From Agapetus fuscipes (lineage: Eukaryota; Arthropoda; Insecta; Trichoptera; Glossosomatidae): a DNA stretch of 64,000 nucleotides. How positions within the stretch are numbered: the first letter of the stretch is position 1; every line of letters starts with the position of its first letter. Location: contig OX637342.1 in assembly GCA_951799405.1 (NCBI GenBank), positions 2,728,001 to 2,792,000 of the forward strand. The letters are read 5' to 3'. Positions 53,655 to 64,000 of the stretch are shown here, in pieces. The position numbers and the translations under genes were made by a program. A model generated the notes under the pieces. That model was not told where the DNA came from, searched no databases, and saw nothing but the letters and a program-made list of their open reading frames with translations.

Positions 53655-53754
53655 TTTGAGAGGGCCCTTGAGGTGTGACACACACAAAAACGGCGCTCTT
53701 TAATTATGTGTACATTAAAATAAATTATCCTTATATATATATATATATAACATT

Positions 53755-53870
53755 ACAAACTCATATCAAATGCAGGTCCACAAATATACACATGTAAGTT
53801 CGGGCTTACAAACGCTGAATGTGTACATACAAAATTAAAATCCAAACCTCAAATGAACATAAGCACATTC
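53755..53870 (-). repeat. R1 fragment
   Basis: CTCATATCAAATGCAGGTCC and CATGTAAGTTCGGGCTTAC then CAAACCTCAAATGAACATAAG on the plus strand. Front part missing. Confidence 0.5.
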
Positions 53871-53984
53871 AAATAAATATTACCGAAATTGTATTAAAAG
53901 TGAACCCGAGATAAAATCATAACAATATAGAACCAGTCGTTCCTCATGTGAAATGTCGCAAATTTCTGTGATAGAAAGACAGAA

Positions 53985-54238
53985 CGCTCCCTTAGTTCTT
54001 GTTACACGTATAGACCATTCAGCTTATTTTCCATGAGCAATGTTTGTATGTGTACTGGACCAATGTGTCTTATGAAAACAGGAAATTGATTTAAAAAATA
54101 TTTAAAACAAATCTCACATTATAGAGTTTTACGTTTTTTCTTAGCTCAGATCGTGAAGAATTTAATTCTTAAGACAACTGCATTCAAATTAATATTTGAC
54201 AAAATTTGAATATACGGCAAACAAGAACTGGGGGAGCG
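53985..54238 (+). mobile_element. MITE-A copy
   Basis: Ends CGCTCCCTTAGTTCTTGTTA and AACAAGAACTGGGGGAGCG. Flanked by AGAA and ACAA, a near-match to a 4-bp duplication. The interior is like the 14343 and 56224 copies. Confidence 0.75.
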
Positions 54239-55589
54239 ACAAGTAGATTAAGAAGAAACTAGAAAATTATTTGGTTACAAATTATTCACAAAGTACTCAC
54301 ACAACAATTTGTATTTTAAGTCAAATCTTAGATAAGCGGAAACGAATGATTAAACGTTCGCCTCGGGAGGGCGATAAACAAAATGATAATTTCGTTAGTG
54401 TAGTCACACCAAGCCAAGTTTCTCCCGGATTCCTACAAAGTAACCCGCAAGCCCAAGACATTACTTCGGGCAGTTAAGATTTATGATAAGTCCCACTCCT
54501 CCATACTGGGCCGCCCTTAATCCCGCTTAGCAAAACTATAATAGAAAATTTGGCCGTAAACTGAGAACTGGAGGGCCTACGAGGTCTGACCTCTACGGCC
54601 TACGCGCAACGGCGTCGTAGCATTTGATGGCCGTTATTTCAAACTTGCCTAACGACGGGCGTAGCAAAGAATCTTGGGAGTAATAATCGTCCGTTTGATG
54701 GGCCATATTTGAATAATTGTAATTACAACTTGTGCTATTTTATGAAGTCGCAAAATTGTATGACTTTTGGCAAATTACATAGTTTTGAGTATGGAAAATG
54801 TGAGCTACTTTTGTGTTTAAAAGAACAGTATATTTACATTTAAAAAATGTATGCACTGCTCCTTCATTGTTGAATGTTATGTAACAATGTAAGGTTTAAG
54901 TTGGAATTACAGTTGTTTGTCTTATTTACAATTTAAACAGTTTATCTTTAGTCGTTGTACAGAGAGAGTATATCCTAAAGACGTTGGCTATGTTGCTAAC
55001 GAAACATCAATAGTAATGCAAGTTATATTGTAAAGGTTTGGGTATTTTTTTTTACCTGTTTGTGTTCGTGTAGTTATTATAATTGTTAATTACGTAAGAA
55101 CTCAGTCATCGCGTAAAAAATGGTAGAAAACAAAAACATTCAGAATAAAATATACACTACAAAGAAAACGCTATTGCTCGGAGTAATTTTTTAAGTAATC
55201 AAAATTATTTTAAAAACAAAAATTCACATCCTGTAATAAAGTAAATTTTTATAACCTCCTCACAATTATTAAAGCATCCATTTTTCATAACTTATACCTT
55301 GTGTTTTTTTTTTTCATACAAAAAAACTACAGCGTATGATTTTCCTTTGAGTTAGACTGAAGGTACTGTTTGAACAGATGGACGGGATAAAACTCTCAGT
55401 ATAAAAGCTCGCATTGCCCATTGGATTGATATCTGAAATGGGTTTCGAAAAGCATTTCATTACGTAGATACCACTCAAAGGTAACCATTGATTCGTTCGC
55501 TTCACCGTCCCGCGGATACGAGCTCCTCCCCGTATACGATGAATATGTACAGGGTTTGTCTACAAAGCAATGAGAGAAGATCATTCATA
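54239..55589. other. No recognisable gene
   Basis: AT-rich. Around 54972 a CCTAAAGACGTTGGC...GCTAACGAAACATC stretch resembles a very degenerate hammerhead-type tail. No coding. Confidence 0.35.
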
Positions 55590-56012
55590 CTTTCTTAATC
55601 CTGCTCTGCGCCGCAGTTTCTTTAGCTGCGTGCACCCTTTGAATACTGAGCCGGCGGGTGAGAGATTGCACTTGTGGAATCTGGAGCGACCTGTAAACTT
55701 TGTGCAGCCAGGCGAGAGCCTCCCACCTGGACGGGATCTTGAGTGGCCTGTGTAGAGAGCACTCAACAGGCTGAGAACGGGTGCTGGCAGAGCTCGCTGT
55801 AACATGAGGGCCTGGGGAATCTTTCATCAAGATGACACCATGCTCTGTGAATGCGGAGCCCAACAGTCAATGGATCATCTTCGGATCTGCGCGGCCTGCC
55901 CAACAAGCTGCTCACTGGCCGACCTAATGGAGAGTAATAGTGAAGCAGTGGATGTTGCCCGACACTGGGGAAGAGTAGTGTTGTGTCTGACACGAAGAAG
56001 AAGAAGAATCCT
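55590..56012 (+). pseudogene. LINE-C C-terminal fragment with nonsense codon
   Basis: Same element as 38960-39430: RTGAGRARCNMRAWGIF, CECGAQQSMDHLRICAACP and DVARHWGR. An in-frame TAG at 55753 (after DLEWPV) breaks the frame. The 3' end CACGAAGAAGAAGAAG is the same tail as the 39400 copy. Confidence 0.7.
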
Positions 56013-56223
56013 GCTCTCAAGCCTTGAGGGCTCACAATCCTACAGTTATTATTTACTTGGGCTAAATTTAATACAACTTTGATTAAATTTATTTTAGAAT
56101 TCGCTCACATTTAGTTCACAGTAAAACTTTTGTACTGTCTCGCACAACGTCTCAAGAGCTCGTGCTCTTCCAAAGCATTAAATTTTTTAATTATATAGGT
56201 GTATAAGGGCTTCTCTGGCATAT

Positions 56224-56478
56224 CGCTGCCTTAGTTCTTGTTTATCTTATACGCCATTGAGAAAATTTTACATGAGCAATGTTTGCATGTGTACTGGACC
56301 AATGTGTCTTATGAAAACAAGAAATTTATTTAAAAAATATTTAAAAGAACTCTCACATTATCGAGTTTTACGGTTTTTCTTAGCTCAGATTGTGCAGAAT
56401 TTGATTTTTAAGACAATTGCATGAAAAAGTCATATTTGACAAGATTGGCGTATACGATAAACAAGAACTGGGGAAGCG
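56224..56478 (+). mobile_element. MITE-A copy with ATAT target duplication
   Basis: Ends CGCTGCCTTAGTTCTTGTTT and AACAAGAACTGGGGAAGCG. Flanked by ATAT at 56220-56223 and 56479-56482. Closest to the 14343 copy. Confidence 0.8.
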
Positions 56479-56589
56479 ATATGACAGACAATGCGAGAAT
56501 ATCCTCAAGCAGAAGTTTCGAGCGAACACTAGTACTACCATCCAAATGCTTACATCTAGAGGCAAACACACAAGTTTGTAGTAAAGATG

Positions 56590-56830
56590 CCAAGATATAT
56601 TACATTTGAGATTCATATGCAATCAAATTCAAATTCAATCACACAAGCAGACACGTATGAGTTCTCACTTACACATGCCGCATGTGGGCTTACAACATTA
56701 AAACCCAATCGCAAAGTAACATAAACCGTGTAACCCTTGCCGACCTTCCCTGATTAAGGGGTGACATAAGCACAGTGAAACATTTTTTACAGTATGGGTG
56801 GTCAGTATGATACCAACCTATGAGTCAAGT
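56590..56830 (-). repeat. R1 copy
   Basis: Diverged minus copy: TACATTTGAGATTCATATGC at the left (no TTAGAT tail), AAGCAGACACGTATGAG, GCATGTGGGCTTACAAC and GGTGGTCAGTATGATACC at the right. Confidence 0.6.
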
Positions 56831-57384
56831 AATCTCAAGGTCCAAAACTACATATATACGGCGTAGCACATGATTTCGTCGTAGATAGTTTTTGTAGATA
56901 GACGAAGCTCAGTTCAGTCTTAGTACGTTGCGGACAAATTTACAAAAGGGGAGGTTTTAGCTGGCTCGGAATGTAAAAAGGCCCGTCGCTTGACCCTTTC
57001 CCTAGCGGATCGTGATTCCCGCACAAGAGTATGAGACGCAAAACGGCCCAACACAAAGAGAACCACGCTTCAATTATTTTATCGACGGACGTAGAGATTG
57101 TGAAGCCGCAGCGGAGGGCTGTTACTATGGCGAAAGGATTGGACGGTATAAGAGATACGTAATATCCTGAAAGTTGGATTGTAACGGCCTGTATTGGTTT
57201 ACCTGAAAATCTAATTAATTGATTGAATTTTTGTACTTTTAGGAGTGTTTTTCGATATTCGTGAGGCAGATGTATTTTCTTATTTGAAATAAATTCCTAA
57301 AACATATATTTTTTACGTTTTTGATTAAATTGTTGCTACGCTATACCTCACAAACAAAGATTAAGTTATTGTGCATGGTGCATA

Positions 57385-57585
57385 AAATGGTTTTCTTTGC
57401 CAATGTTACACTTGCGTCAGGGAAAGTTGCCAAGAGTTGCAAGGTTTGTGTTCATTTGAAATCGGGTTTTATATTGTAGGTTCACATGCGGTATGTATAG
57501 GCGCGAACATATACGTATCTGTTTGTAAGAATACATTTAATATAAATCTTAAATGTAACATATCTTTACAACTTAGATTATAGTA
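57385..57585 (+). repeat. R1 copy
   Basis: ATGGTTTTCTTTGCCAATG, GGCGCGAACATATACG and TTACAACTTAGATTATAG. Confidence 0.6.
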
Positions 57586-58084
57586 TATAAATTTTTGTAA
57601 TTCTTCTTCATAAAAATTCTTCCACTTTAATTTTGTTGATTAACAGTTTCAAAAATCAAAAACAATTGACAAAAACATGATTTAAACCTTTTACCCCCTT
57701 GTAACAAAATATCTCAATATGAAAAATACAATGTACGTACTGGTATGTTTGTACATGTGCAAAACTAGCTTCATATTTTATGTACGTAAGTACTATGGAG
57801 GAGAAAAGACTGCAACGAAGAGTAAGTCAAAATATAACTTTATCAAGCAGGCAGCGCAATATATCGGGATCGAACCCAATCTGGTGGATACATATTCTAT
57901 TCAAGTCATCCGAGAGATTTATTTCCGTCATTACGAGTGTGCAACCCCTGGCCATAAATGCACGTAGTATTGCTAGAAAAAAAACATATTTTCGTGTTCA
58001 ATTTTAGAGGATATTTATATTTGCTTTTTGAGGATTGAATTATTACTTGTATTGCATTTGTGAACTTTTTTCCCCTAATTTATA

Positions 58085-58240
58085 TGTTGGTATAAAGCTG
58101 ACCTTCTATACTGTAATAAATGGTTCCCTTTGCCGATGTTGACCTTTTTTTATAGAAGGTTGACAAGAGTTGCAGAGCTTATTTTCACTTAAGAATAGGT
58201 TTTTATGTTGTAATTCATATGCGGCATATTGCAAATGGCT
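58085..58240 (+). repeat. R1 fragment, old
   Basis: TTGGTATAAAGCTGACCTTC and GGTTCCCTTTGCCGATGT, then decay. No tail. Confidence 0.5.
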
Positions 58241-58292
58241 TGGAAAAATATCAAAAACTTTATCGATAGTTTTACAAGTCGTCCCCACCACT

Positions 58293-58525
58293 GCTTGTTT
58301 GGCTTATCTACCATTTATTCCAATTCGACCTTTCAATGAAATCGTATTAAGAATCACATTCTGCGCAATCTGAGCTAAGAATAAAACGGAACACACCATA
58401 ATGTGAGAGTTTTTAAAAATATTTTTTAAATCAATTTCCAGTTTTCATAAGACACATTGGCTAGTTCACATGCAAACATTGCTCATGTCAAATTACCTCT
58501 GATGGTCGTTAAACAAACAAGCACT
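58293..58525 (-). repeat. MITE-B copy
   Basis: CACTGCTTGTTTGGCTTATC to GTTAAACAAACAAGCACTAA with the complete interior on the minus strand. Confidence 0.7.
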
Positions 58526-59194
58526 AAACTTCTGATAGTCATTTTGTATTTCACTTAATAAGTCACAGTGCAATATTTTCAAATAATACAGTTATTCTTA
58601 TCCTATTTGTTTCAAAAGCAAAGATATTTGTTTCTATTTGTCTCGGAAGTTCTCGCTTTAGATATGGCCAGCGACTGCACAGCATCCCACCCTTCGGACT
58701 TTCAAAGATTCGTGGATTCATATTCGGAGAGTGCACGGACCAAAAAATTACGACATTCCTCAATAAATGTTGACGCATCAAACCGATCCTAGGGGGTCGA
58801 AGGATTCCGCTAGGGGTGGCCAGAATATCGTTCTGAAACGTCGAATATATCGGCGGACCGGGGGATGCGTCCCTTACAAAGGCTCCCTCGGGATGGGGGG
58901 AGTTTTATGCGTTGGGATGGCACTCTCGCTTGCCCTCCCAAAATCCCCTGTTACTTCTACTTTTTCTAAAAAGATTGTACCACTCGTTTTGATTGTTCTG
59001 ATGAAAATAGTTTGCAAGTGCTATAGTAAGTTTTGATTTATTCAAAGTATTCTAGTTGAACCTAGAAAGAAGATGAAGTGTCGGAAGACCAAGGTTGAGT
59101 TGGAAGAAAGAGGTGAATGGGTATGCTTTTCGGTGACTGCATGTGCCAAGCTGGAGGACCACGGCCGTGGACAGAGATGGATGGAGGCTGAGGA

Positions 59195-59690
59195 TACACA
59201 ACTTAACGCAACTAAACTACACATATAGTGTAACTTCTTGCCTGCGTTATTTCCGAAGGAGTCACATGTGGCGATTCGGGTCGTATTTATTTTTACGGGT
59301 AAGGGGGGCGGCCTCTCATCAACCTTTTTCAGTTGAATTAGGGGCTTTTCAGCTTCCGGAGTGGCTAATTCTAATTTTTTTTGAAGGCTGAATACACCTT
59401 CTTGGCATTTTTTTGGGTTTTAAATACACAGTAAAGCGGGAAGTCATTTCTGACACCCTCGGTGGGGATCGAACCCTTGCTCTTGGCATGGAATGCAAGC
59501 ATTCTACCAACTGAGTTATCGACCGGACTTTTTACGAGCTTGGTCGTCGCTAAAAAGCGCCCATTCTCAAGCAAGACCTATTTGCTGTAAGGCTGCATGG
59601 AACTATTGACGAACGGTTTTTGGTAAAGGTTTATTATTTTTTTAACTTACCAAAGAGCCAATTTGAAAATATAAGTAACATTATGTTTAT
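59195..59690 (-). mobile_element. Composite SINE T1-T2, nearly complete
   Basis: On the minus strand: T1 body (59690-59530), the joint CTCGTAAAAAGTCCGG, the T2 head (GATAACTCAGTTGGTAGAAT, GGGTTCGATCCCCACCG), and the T2 body (GGAAGCTGAAAAGCCCC). The T2 tail (CACATGTGACTCCTTCGG, GGCAAGAAGTTACACTATAT, GTGTAGTTTAGTTGCG) follows to 59197. The best T2 reference in the window. Confidence 0.75.
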
Positions 59691-60149
59691 ATTTACTTTA
59701 TACTGTCTCCATCTGAATGGCCCTCCACATGTGCAGCCTAGTCATATTGAAGAAAATATCTACTATTCTCGTGTGGTTGAATGGTGTCACAGTCGTATGA
59801 GATAATACAAAGGATTACAGATGGCTGATTCAATCTGGGATAGCTATAAGTAACAGCAATAAGTAATACTTTTAATAATGCTTTGTGTCTGTGATGGCAG
59901 AAAATTCCATCAATTTTGCAATGTTCTTTGTTATGATGTCGTCTTCAAGTTTTGCTCGCCATATTGCAGCGGTCAAATCGACTCGAGATGTAATTGAAAT
60001 TCTACTGTAATACGCAATTTTATAAATGTATTTTATTGCTGTTCAAATATTGAAAAATCTCCTTGATTTTGATTTTTTCCGAAGTATATGCTCGAAGGCT
60101 CCATACACTTATACATAGACAACTACTTATTTTGTCTTTAAAATATTTG
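59691..60149. other. No recognisable gene
   Basis: AT-rich with no supported feature. Confidence 0.35.
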
Positions 60150-60365
60150 AGCTTAAAAAGTGAATTAACAATCATATTAATTGTATGCCCATAAACACAC
60201 ACGTGTAAATTCACTCTTACACATACTACATGCTTACTTCCAAAATAAAGAACTTAATATAAAATTAATTTAAACCTACCAACTCTTGCTACTCTTTCTA
60301 GAAATAGGGTAACATTGTCAGAGTGAAACTATTTTTACAATTGATGTGGTCACTCGTCAGTCTCG
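60150..60365 (-). repeat. R1 copy, old
   Basis: GTATGCCCATAAACACACACG, TTCACTCTTACACATAC, AGGGTAACATTGTCAGAGTG keep the R1 order on the minus strand. Confidence 0.5.
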
Positions 60366-61124
60366 TACAAAAATATATTTAAAATATTTTTGATGTAAAA
60401 CAACTTACTGTGTGATATTTTGTGAAATTTTATACCATTTTATTTGATCAAATAAAAGAGTCTCTTATTTTTTAAATTATGTATAACACACTTACGCATA
60501 AGGTTCCTTTAAAAAATACTAAAATATCTTATAGACGACATAATTTTTTACTCTATACGAAACAGTTCACTTTCAACCACACGAAAAGTCTGCAGTTACC
60601 TTTTGACCCAGATTAATGGTCTACGCCAACCCACATTTATAACCATCCCATTTCTGCATCCCTTGTATCCAAAACATAGAGCGTCTTTGACCAGATGAAA
60701 GCCTTTTGAATTCTTTCAGGCCATACAAACACATCACGAAACACACCCCTATTTCTTTAAGCTCAAAACATAAGTACATACGGAAATCAAAACGCTTTCT
60801 AGTAGTACTGTTTAATATTCCACACAGGTAATTATAAAACGCAAAGAATACGTTTAAACGAAAAGTCTTCTACTGAAAAGTTATCAACCTGTACAAACAC
60901 ACACCAACACTAAATCTCGAGTATAAAACTTAACTTAACTCAACAAAACATGCTTAAAAACTTTCCTTTAGCGCTATTCCAGTTCTCATACATTTTAATA
61001 AAACGCTACGGATAAGTGTACACAATAAATTCTTTACTTTAAAATTTTAGCTTAAAGAAACACATCGTGAAATTGTATTAAACTATACGTTTTGACTCAA
61101 GAACGAAAACTACAACTCAATCTA
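60366..61124. other. No recognisable gene
   Basis: AT-rich, no supported feature. Confidence 0.4.
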
Positions 61125-61375
61125 GGTATATAATCTATAATCTAAGATGCAAGGATATATTCATTTAAAGTTTTCAAATGCATGCCCACAAACAAACACG
61201 TATAGTTCACGCTTCCACATTATGAATGTGTACTTACAAATAAAATTCAAACCTGAAATGAACATAAGCCCTACATCTTTTGCCGACTTTCCCTGATACA
61301 GGGGTGACATTGGCAAAGTGAACCATTTTTTACAGTATGGGTGGTCAGCCTCTTAACCTTTATGTCAAGGAATGT
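61125..61375 (-). repeat. R1 copy
   Basis: ATAATCTATAATCTAAGATGC tail at the left; GGGTGGTCAGCCTCTTAACC at the right. Close to the 12960 and 37780 copies. Confidence 0.75.
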
Positions 61376-61484
61376 CCTTTATGTCATTTTTTGTATTTTT
61401 GTGTTGTAGTTTTTTAATTTTTTACTGTTTAATTGCTTAGAATTTATTTGTTCTATATATTTAATTGTATTTATTGCTTGTACT

Positions 61485-61735
61485 CCTTGACTGATAGGTT
61501 GGTATGCGGCTGACCACCCATACTGTAAAAAATGGTTCACTTTGCCAATGTCACCCCTGCTTCAGGGAAGGTCGGCAAGAGTTGCAGGGCTTATGTTCAT
61601 TTGAGATTGGGGTTTTTATATTGTAGGTCCACATGCAGCATGTGTAAGCGCGAAATTATGCATGTCTGCTTGTGGGAATGTATTTAATATGAATCTCAAA
61701 TGATACATATATTTGCAGCTTAGATTTAGATTTAG
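61485..61735 (+). repeat. R1 copy, full length
   Basis: CCTTGACTGATAGGTTGGTA to TTTGCAGCTTAGATTTAG. It forms a head-to-head pair with the 61125 copy with a 110-bp spacer. Confidence 0.8.
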
Positions 61736-62280
61736 AAGCACTATGGGCAATTAGTGTACACGTTAAACTTTATTCTGAAATCATTCAGTCACCGCAAATT
61801 TGTAAAAAAACTAAACGAGTAAACTGAAACAAAAACTCTTTAAAACTATAACTCTCACATGTTATGCTTTTCAGTTTCATAGATTTTTTTTAGGAAAAGT
61901 CTGTGGTTGGGCTTTGAAATTTACTTGATATACTTGTATAGGGGTCGGCTAGCCTGTTCAAGGCTCGAATGTAAATATTTTGGTCGTATTTCGCGACAAC
62001 AAAGGGCCACAGCAGTGACATAAATGGCCGAAAAGACATTTTTTATTCAAAATAATTACCTACGTTGGCCGTCGTCCAACGCTTCCAACTTTTGTATAGC
62101 TTATAATGTTACGAATATGCAAGATGTAAGTAGTTGTGTTTGGTTTGTCTGTGTTAGTCAATAATAAGTCTATGAAGGGTCTATAAATGAGTTTATACGT
62201 AGATAGGTACCTATTTATAATATAATTTGTAATTAGATTTTGTAGGGTTTGTGTATTCACACAGTGAAAATTCATTTTTT

Positions 62281-62811
62281 TAAAATAAAGCTATTTTTTG
62301 TTTAACGTAGTTTATTTTCACAATAATATTTAATATCTCGAGTACTTTCGACCTTCAATATTCAGGCCATTATTAAGAGTGATGTATAAAAAATTAAAAT
62401 TATTAAGAACAAACCATAGATCAAAATTATATAAATTCAAATAAATAGGTAGGTATAGGTACAATAAATATGAACCTAATTAAAATTAAATACAACAGTC
62501 AAAAATTAAAAGAAAGAAAACATAAAATAATATATAATAATTACAATAAATTAATTCAAACATCTGAGGGTCAAAAAATAAATAAAATAAAATAAAATAT
62601 TTAAAGCACAAATAAAATTATTGAGTCAACACAAAAAGACAAATAACAATAATAACAACAAAATGACAAAGAATAAAACCAAAATTAAGGGGATTGGGTT
62701 ATGGTGGATTGCGGAGAGGAGCAATGAGCAGGGGGGAAGCTAGAGGGATTTGAATATTTACAATAGGGCCATTCTGCTTACATTTATGAATTTCAATTGT
62801 TTCTAGGGCAT
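62281..62811 (-). repeat. Penelope-like element, left inverted arm
   Basis: 531 bp that is the reverse complement of 63041-63571, with two differences noticed by eye and no length change. On the minus strand it contains the end of the GIY-YIG coding region and the 3' untranslated end, as in the right arm. Confidence 0.88.
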
Positions 62812-63153
62812 TTACAGGAATTTAGGGAGTTTACCTACAGTATTTCGTGTGCAGACTGCGACTCTGTGTATGTTGGGCAGACCTCAAGATCAATTAATGT
62901 AAGATTCAAGGAGCACAATAGGGCATTTAGAGGTCTGTCTGCATATTCCGAAATGGCGGATCATTGCATCGAAAATGACCATACCTTTAGCATTGACGAT
63001 GTAAGGGTTCTGCACTCGGAATGTAAATACAGGCAACTAAATGCCCTAGAAACAATTGAAATTCATAAATGTAAGCAGAATGGCCCTATTGTAAATATTC
63101 AAATCCCTCTAGCTTCCCCCCTGCTCATTGCTCCTCTCCGCAATCTACCATAA
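62812..63153 (+). pseudogene. GIY-YIG endonuclease domain of a Penelope-like element
   Basis: The plus strand encodes ISCADCDSVYVGQTSRSINV then RFKEHNRAF, MADHCIENDHTF and NALETIEI, stopping at TAA 63151-63153. This is the GIY-YIG nuclease fold as used at the C-terminus of Penelope-like retroelements (VYVGQT in place of GIYYIG, a later Arg, and Glu in ETIEI). No reverse transcriptase is present, so it is 5' truncated. The unique part is 62812-63040; the coding then enters the right arm. Confidence 0.85.
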
Positions 63154-63571
63154 CCCAATCCCCTTAATTTTGGTTTTATTCTTTGTCATTTTGTTGTTAT
63201 TATTGTTATTTGTCTTTTTGTGTTGACTCAATAATTTTATTTGTGCTTTAAATATTTTATTTTATTTTATTTATTTTTTGACCCTCAGATGTTTGAATTA
63301 ATTTATTGTAATTATTATATATTATTTTATGTTTTCTTTCTTTTAATTTTTGACTGTTGTATTTAATTTTAATTAGGTTCATATTTATTGTACCTATACC
63401 TACCTATTTATTTGAATTTATATAATTTTGATCTATGGTTTGTTCTTAATAATTTTAATTTTTTATACATCACTCTTGATAATGGCCTGAATATTGAAGG
63501 TCGAAAGTACTCGAGATATTAAATATTATTGTGAAAATAAACTACGTTAAACAAAAAATAGCTTTATTTTA
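63041..63571 (+). repeat. Penelope-like element, right inverted arm
   Basis: Contains the last codons and the 3' region, including CTGAATATTGAAGGTCGAAA, a degenerate hammerhead-like block, and ends AAAATAGCTTTATTTTA. Pairs with the left arm around a 229-bp spacer. Confidence 0.88.
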
Positions 63572-63681
63572 ATTTGTAATTGTTCGAGATAAATTAAGTG
63601 TTGAATAGAATATTCTGGTGAAATATATCAAGGTGGTATGTAACAATTCTCCATGTTTCAATAATGATAATAATAATAATA

Positions 63682-63957
63682 TCAGGATGATTTATTTGTT
63701 GAGCGCTGTTTTTGTGTATCACACCTCAAGAGCCCTCTACGAGCCTGGTCGTCGCTGTAGAAAGCGCCAACTCTAGCGAAACCCAGTTACTGTGAGGCTC
63801 GATAATGACCGGTTTTTGGTAAAAGCATTTGATTTTTTCACACAGCGAAGAGCACATGTGAAAATATAAATGGATTTTTTTTGGGCACCGCCGGGATGCG
63901 AATCCACAACCTACCATTTACGAGTCATATTCATTAACCACTAGACTACGGACCGGT
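63682..63957 (-). mobile_element. SINE T1, full length, tail A
   Basis: The minus strand runs from GAACCGGTCCGTAGTCTAGT through the B box (GATTCGCATCCCGGCGG) and body to tail A: GAGGGCTCTTGAGGTGTGAT, ACACAAAAACAGCGCTCAAC, AAATAAATCATCC. An (ATT)n-type tail lies at 63658-63680. Confidence 0.85.
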
Positions 63958-64000
63958 TCAAAATGATATTATTTATAATCTTTATAAATAAGGACCAAAG

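Larger units (their letters stand above)
51010..53750 (+). mobile_element. LINE-A: CR1/L2-like non-LTR retrotransposon, 5' truncated
   Basis: Carries an endonuclease remnant and a reverse transcriptase, then a short 3' region (stop, GAGGGCCCTTGAGGTGTGAC, ACAAAAACGGCGCTC, AAATAAATTATCC) and a (TA)n tail at 53730-53750. The 5' end is missing within the endonuclease domain. One frameshift splits the coding sequence. A truncated sister lies at 5903-6010, and its 3' end is shared by T1 SINEs. Confidence 0.9.

Overview
The window looks like a gene-poor, AT-rich arthropod (most likely insect) nuclear region made almost entirely of transposable elements. Evidence: eukaryotic non-LTR, Penelope-like and Ty3/Gypsy elements, at least three tRNA-headed SINE families, several MITE families, minisatellites, and no bacterial gene organisation. 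The species cannot be told from the sequence. Only one ORF (31890-32450) is a reasonable candidate for a host protein-coding exon. I named repeat families here for convenience: SINE T1, T2 and T3 (tRNA-headed), R1 (a 250-300 bp family ending in TTAGAT-type repeats), MITE-A and MITE-B, and LINE-A, -B and -C.

Layout. 0-20.3 kb: dense mosaic of R1, SINEs, MITEs and truncated LINE ends, plus a degenerate minisatellite (15.8-16.7 kb). 20.47-27.65 kb: an apparently intact Ty3/Gypsy retrotransposon with identical 472-bp LTRs, a 4-bp target duplication, a Gag with an N-terminal SAP-like domain and zinc knuckle, and a Pol with protease, RT, RNase H and integrase. Pol then runs into a C-terminal macrodomain resembling TARG1/OARD1 and a CCCH zinc finger. 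It sits between inverted tandem-repeat arms (20.36-20.46 and 28.06-28.89 kb) that look like a foldback element. 31.9 kb: candidate host ORF. 33.6-34.56 kb: a second foldback-like element holding a 5S rRNA-like fragment joined to a SINE. 41.4-43.68 kb: a 15-bp-unit minisatellite interrupted by a near-perfect 257-bp fold-back MITE and abutted by a 5'-truncated RTE-like LINE (43.69-45.37 kb). 51.0-53.75 kb: a 5'-truncated, frameshifted CR1/L2-like LINE (LINE-A). 62.28-63.57 kb: a Penelope-like remnant with a GIY-YIG domain between 531-bp inverted arms.

How the parts work together. The parts are mostly parasite and partner. SINE T1 carries the 3' tail of LINE-A in some copies and the 3' tail of a different element, LINE-B (9.9 kb), in others, so one SINE body appears to have used two LINE machineries. 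T1 is also fused to T2 to give a composite SINE. The macrodomain-bearing Gypsy element is the most interesting object. Everything here was read by eye; family assignments need a database search.
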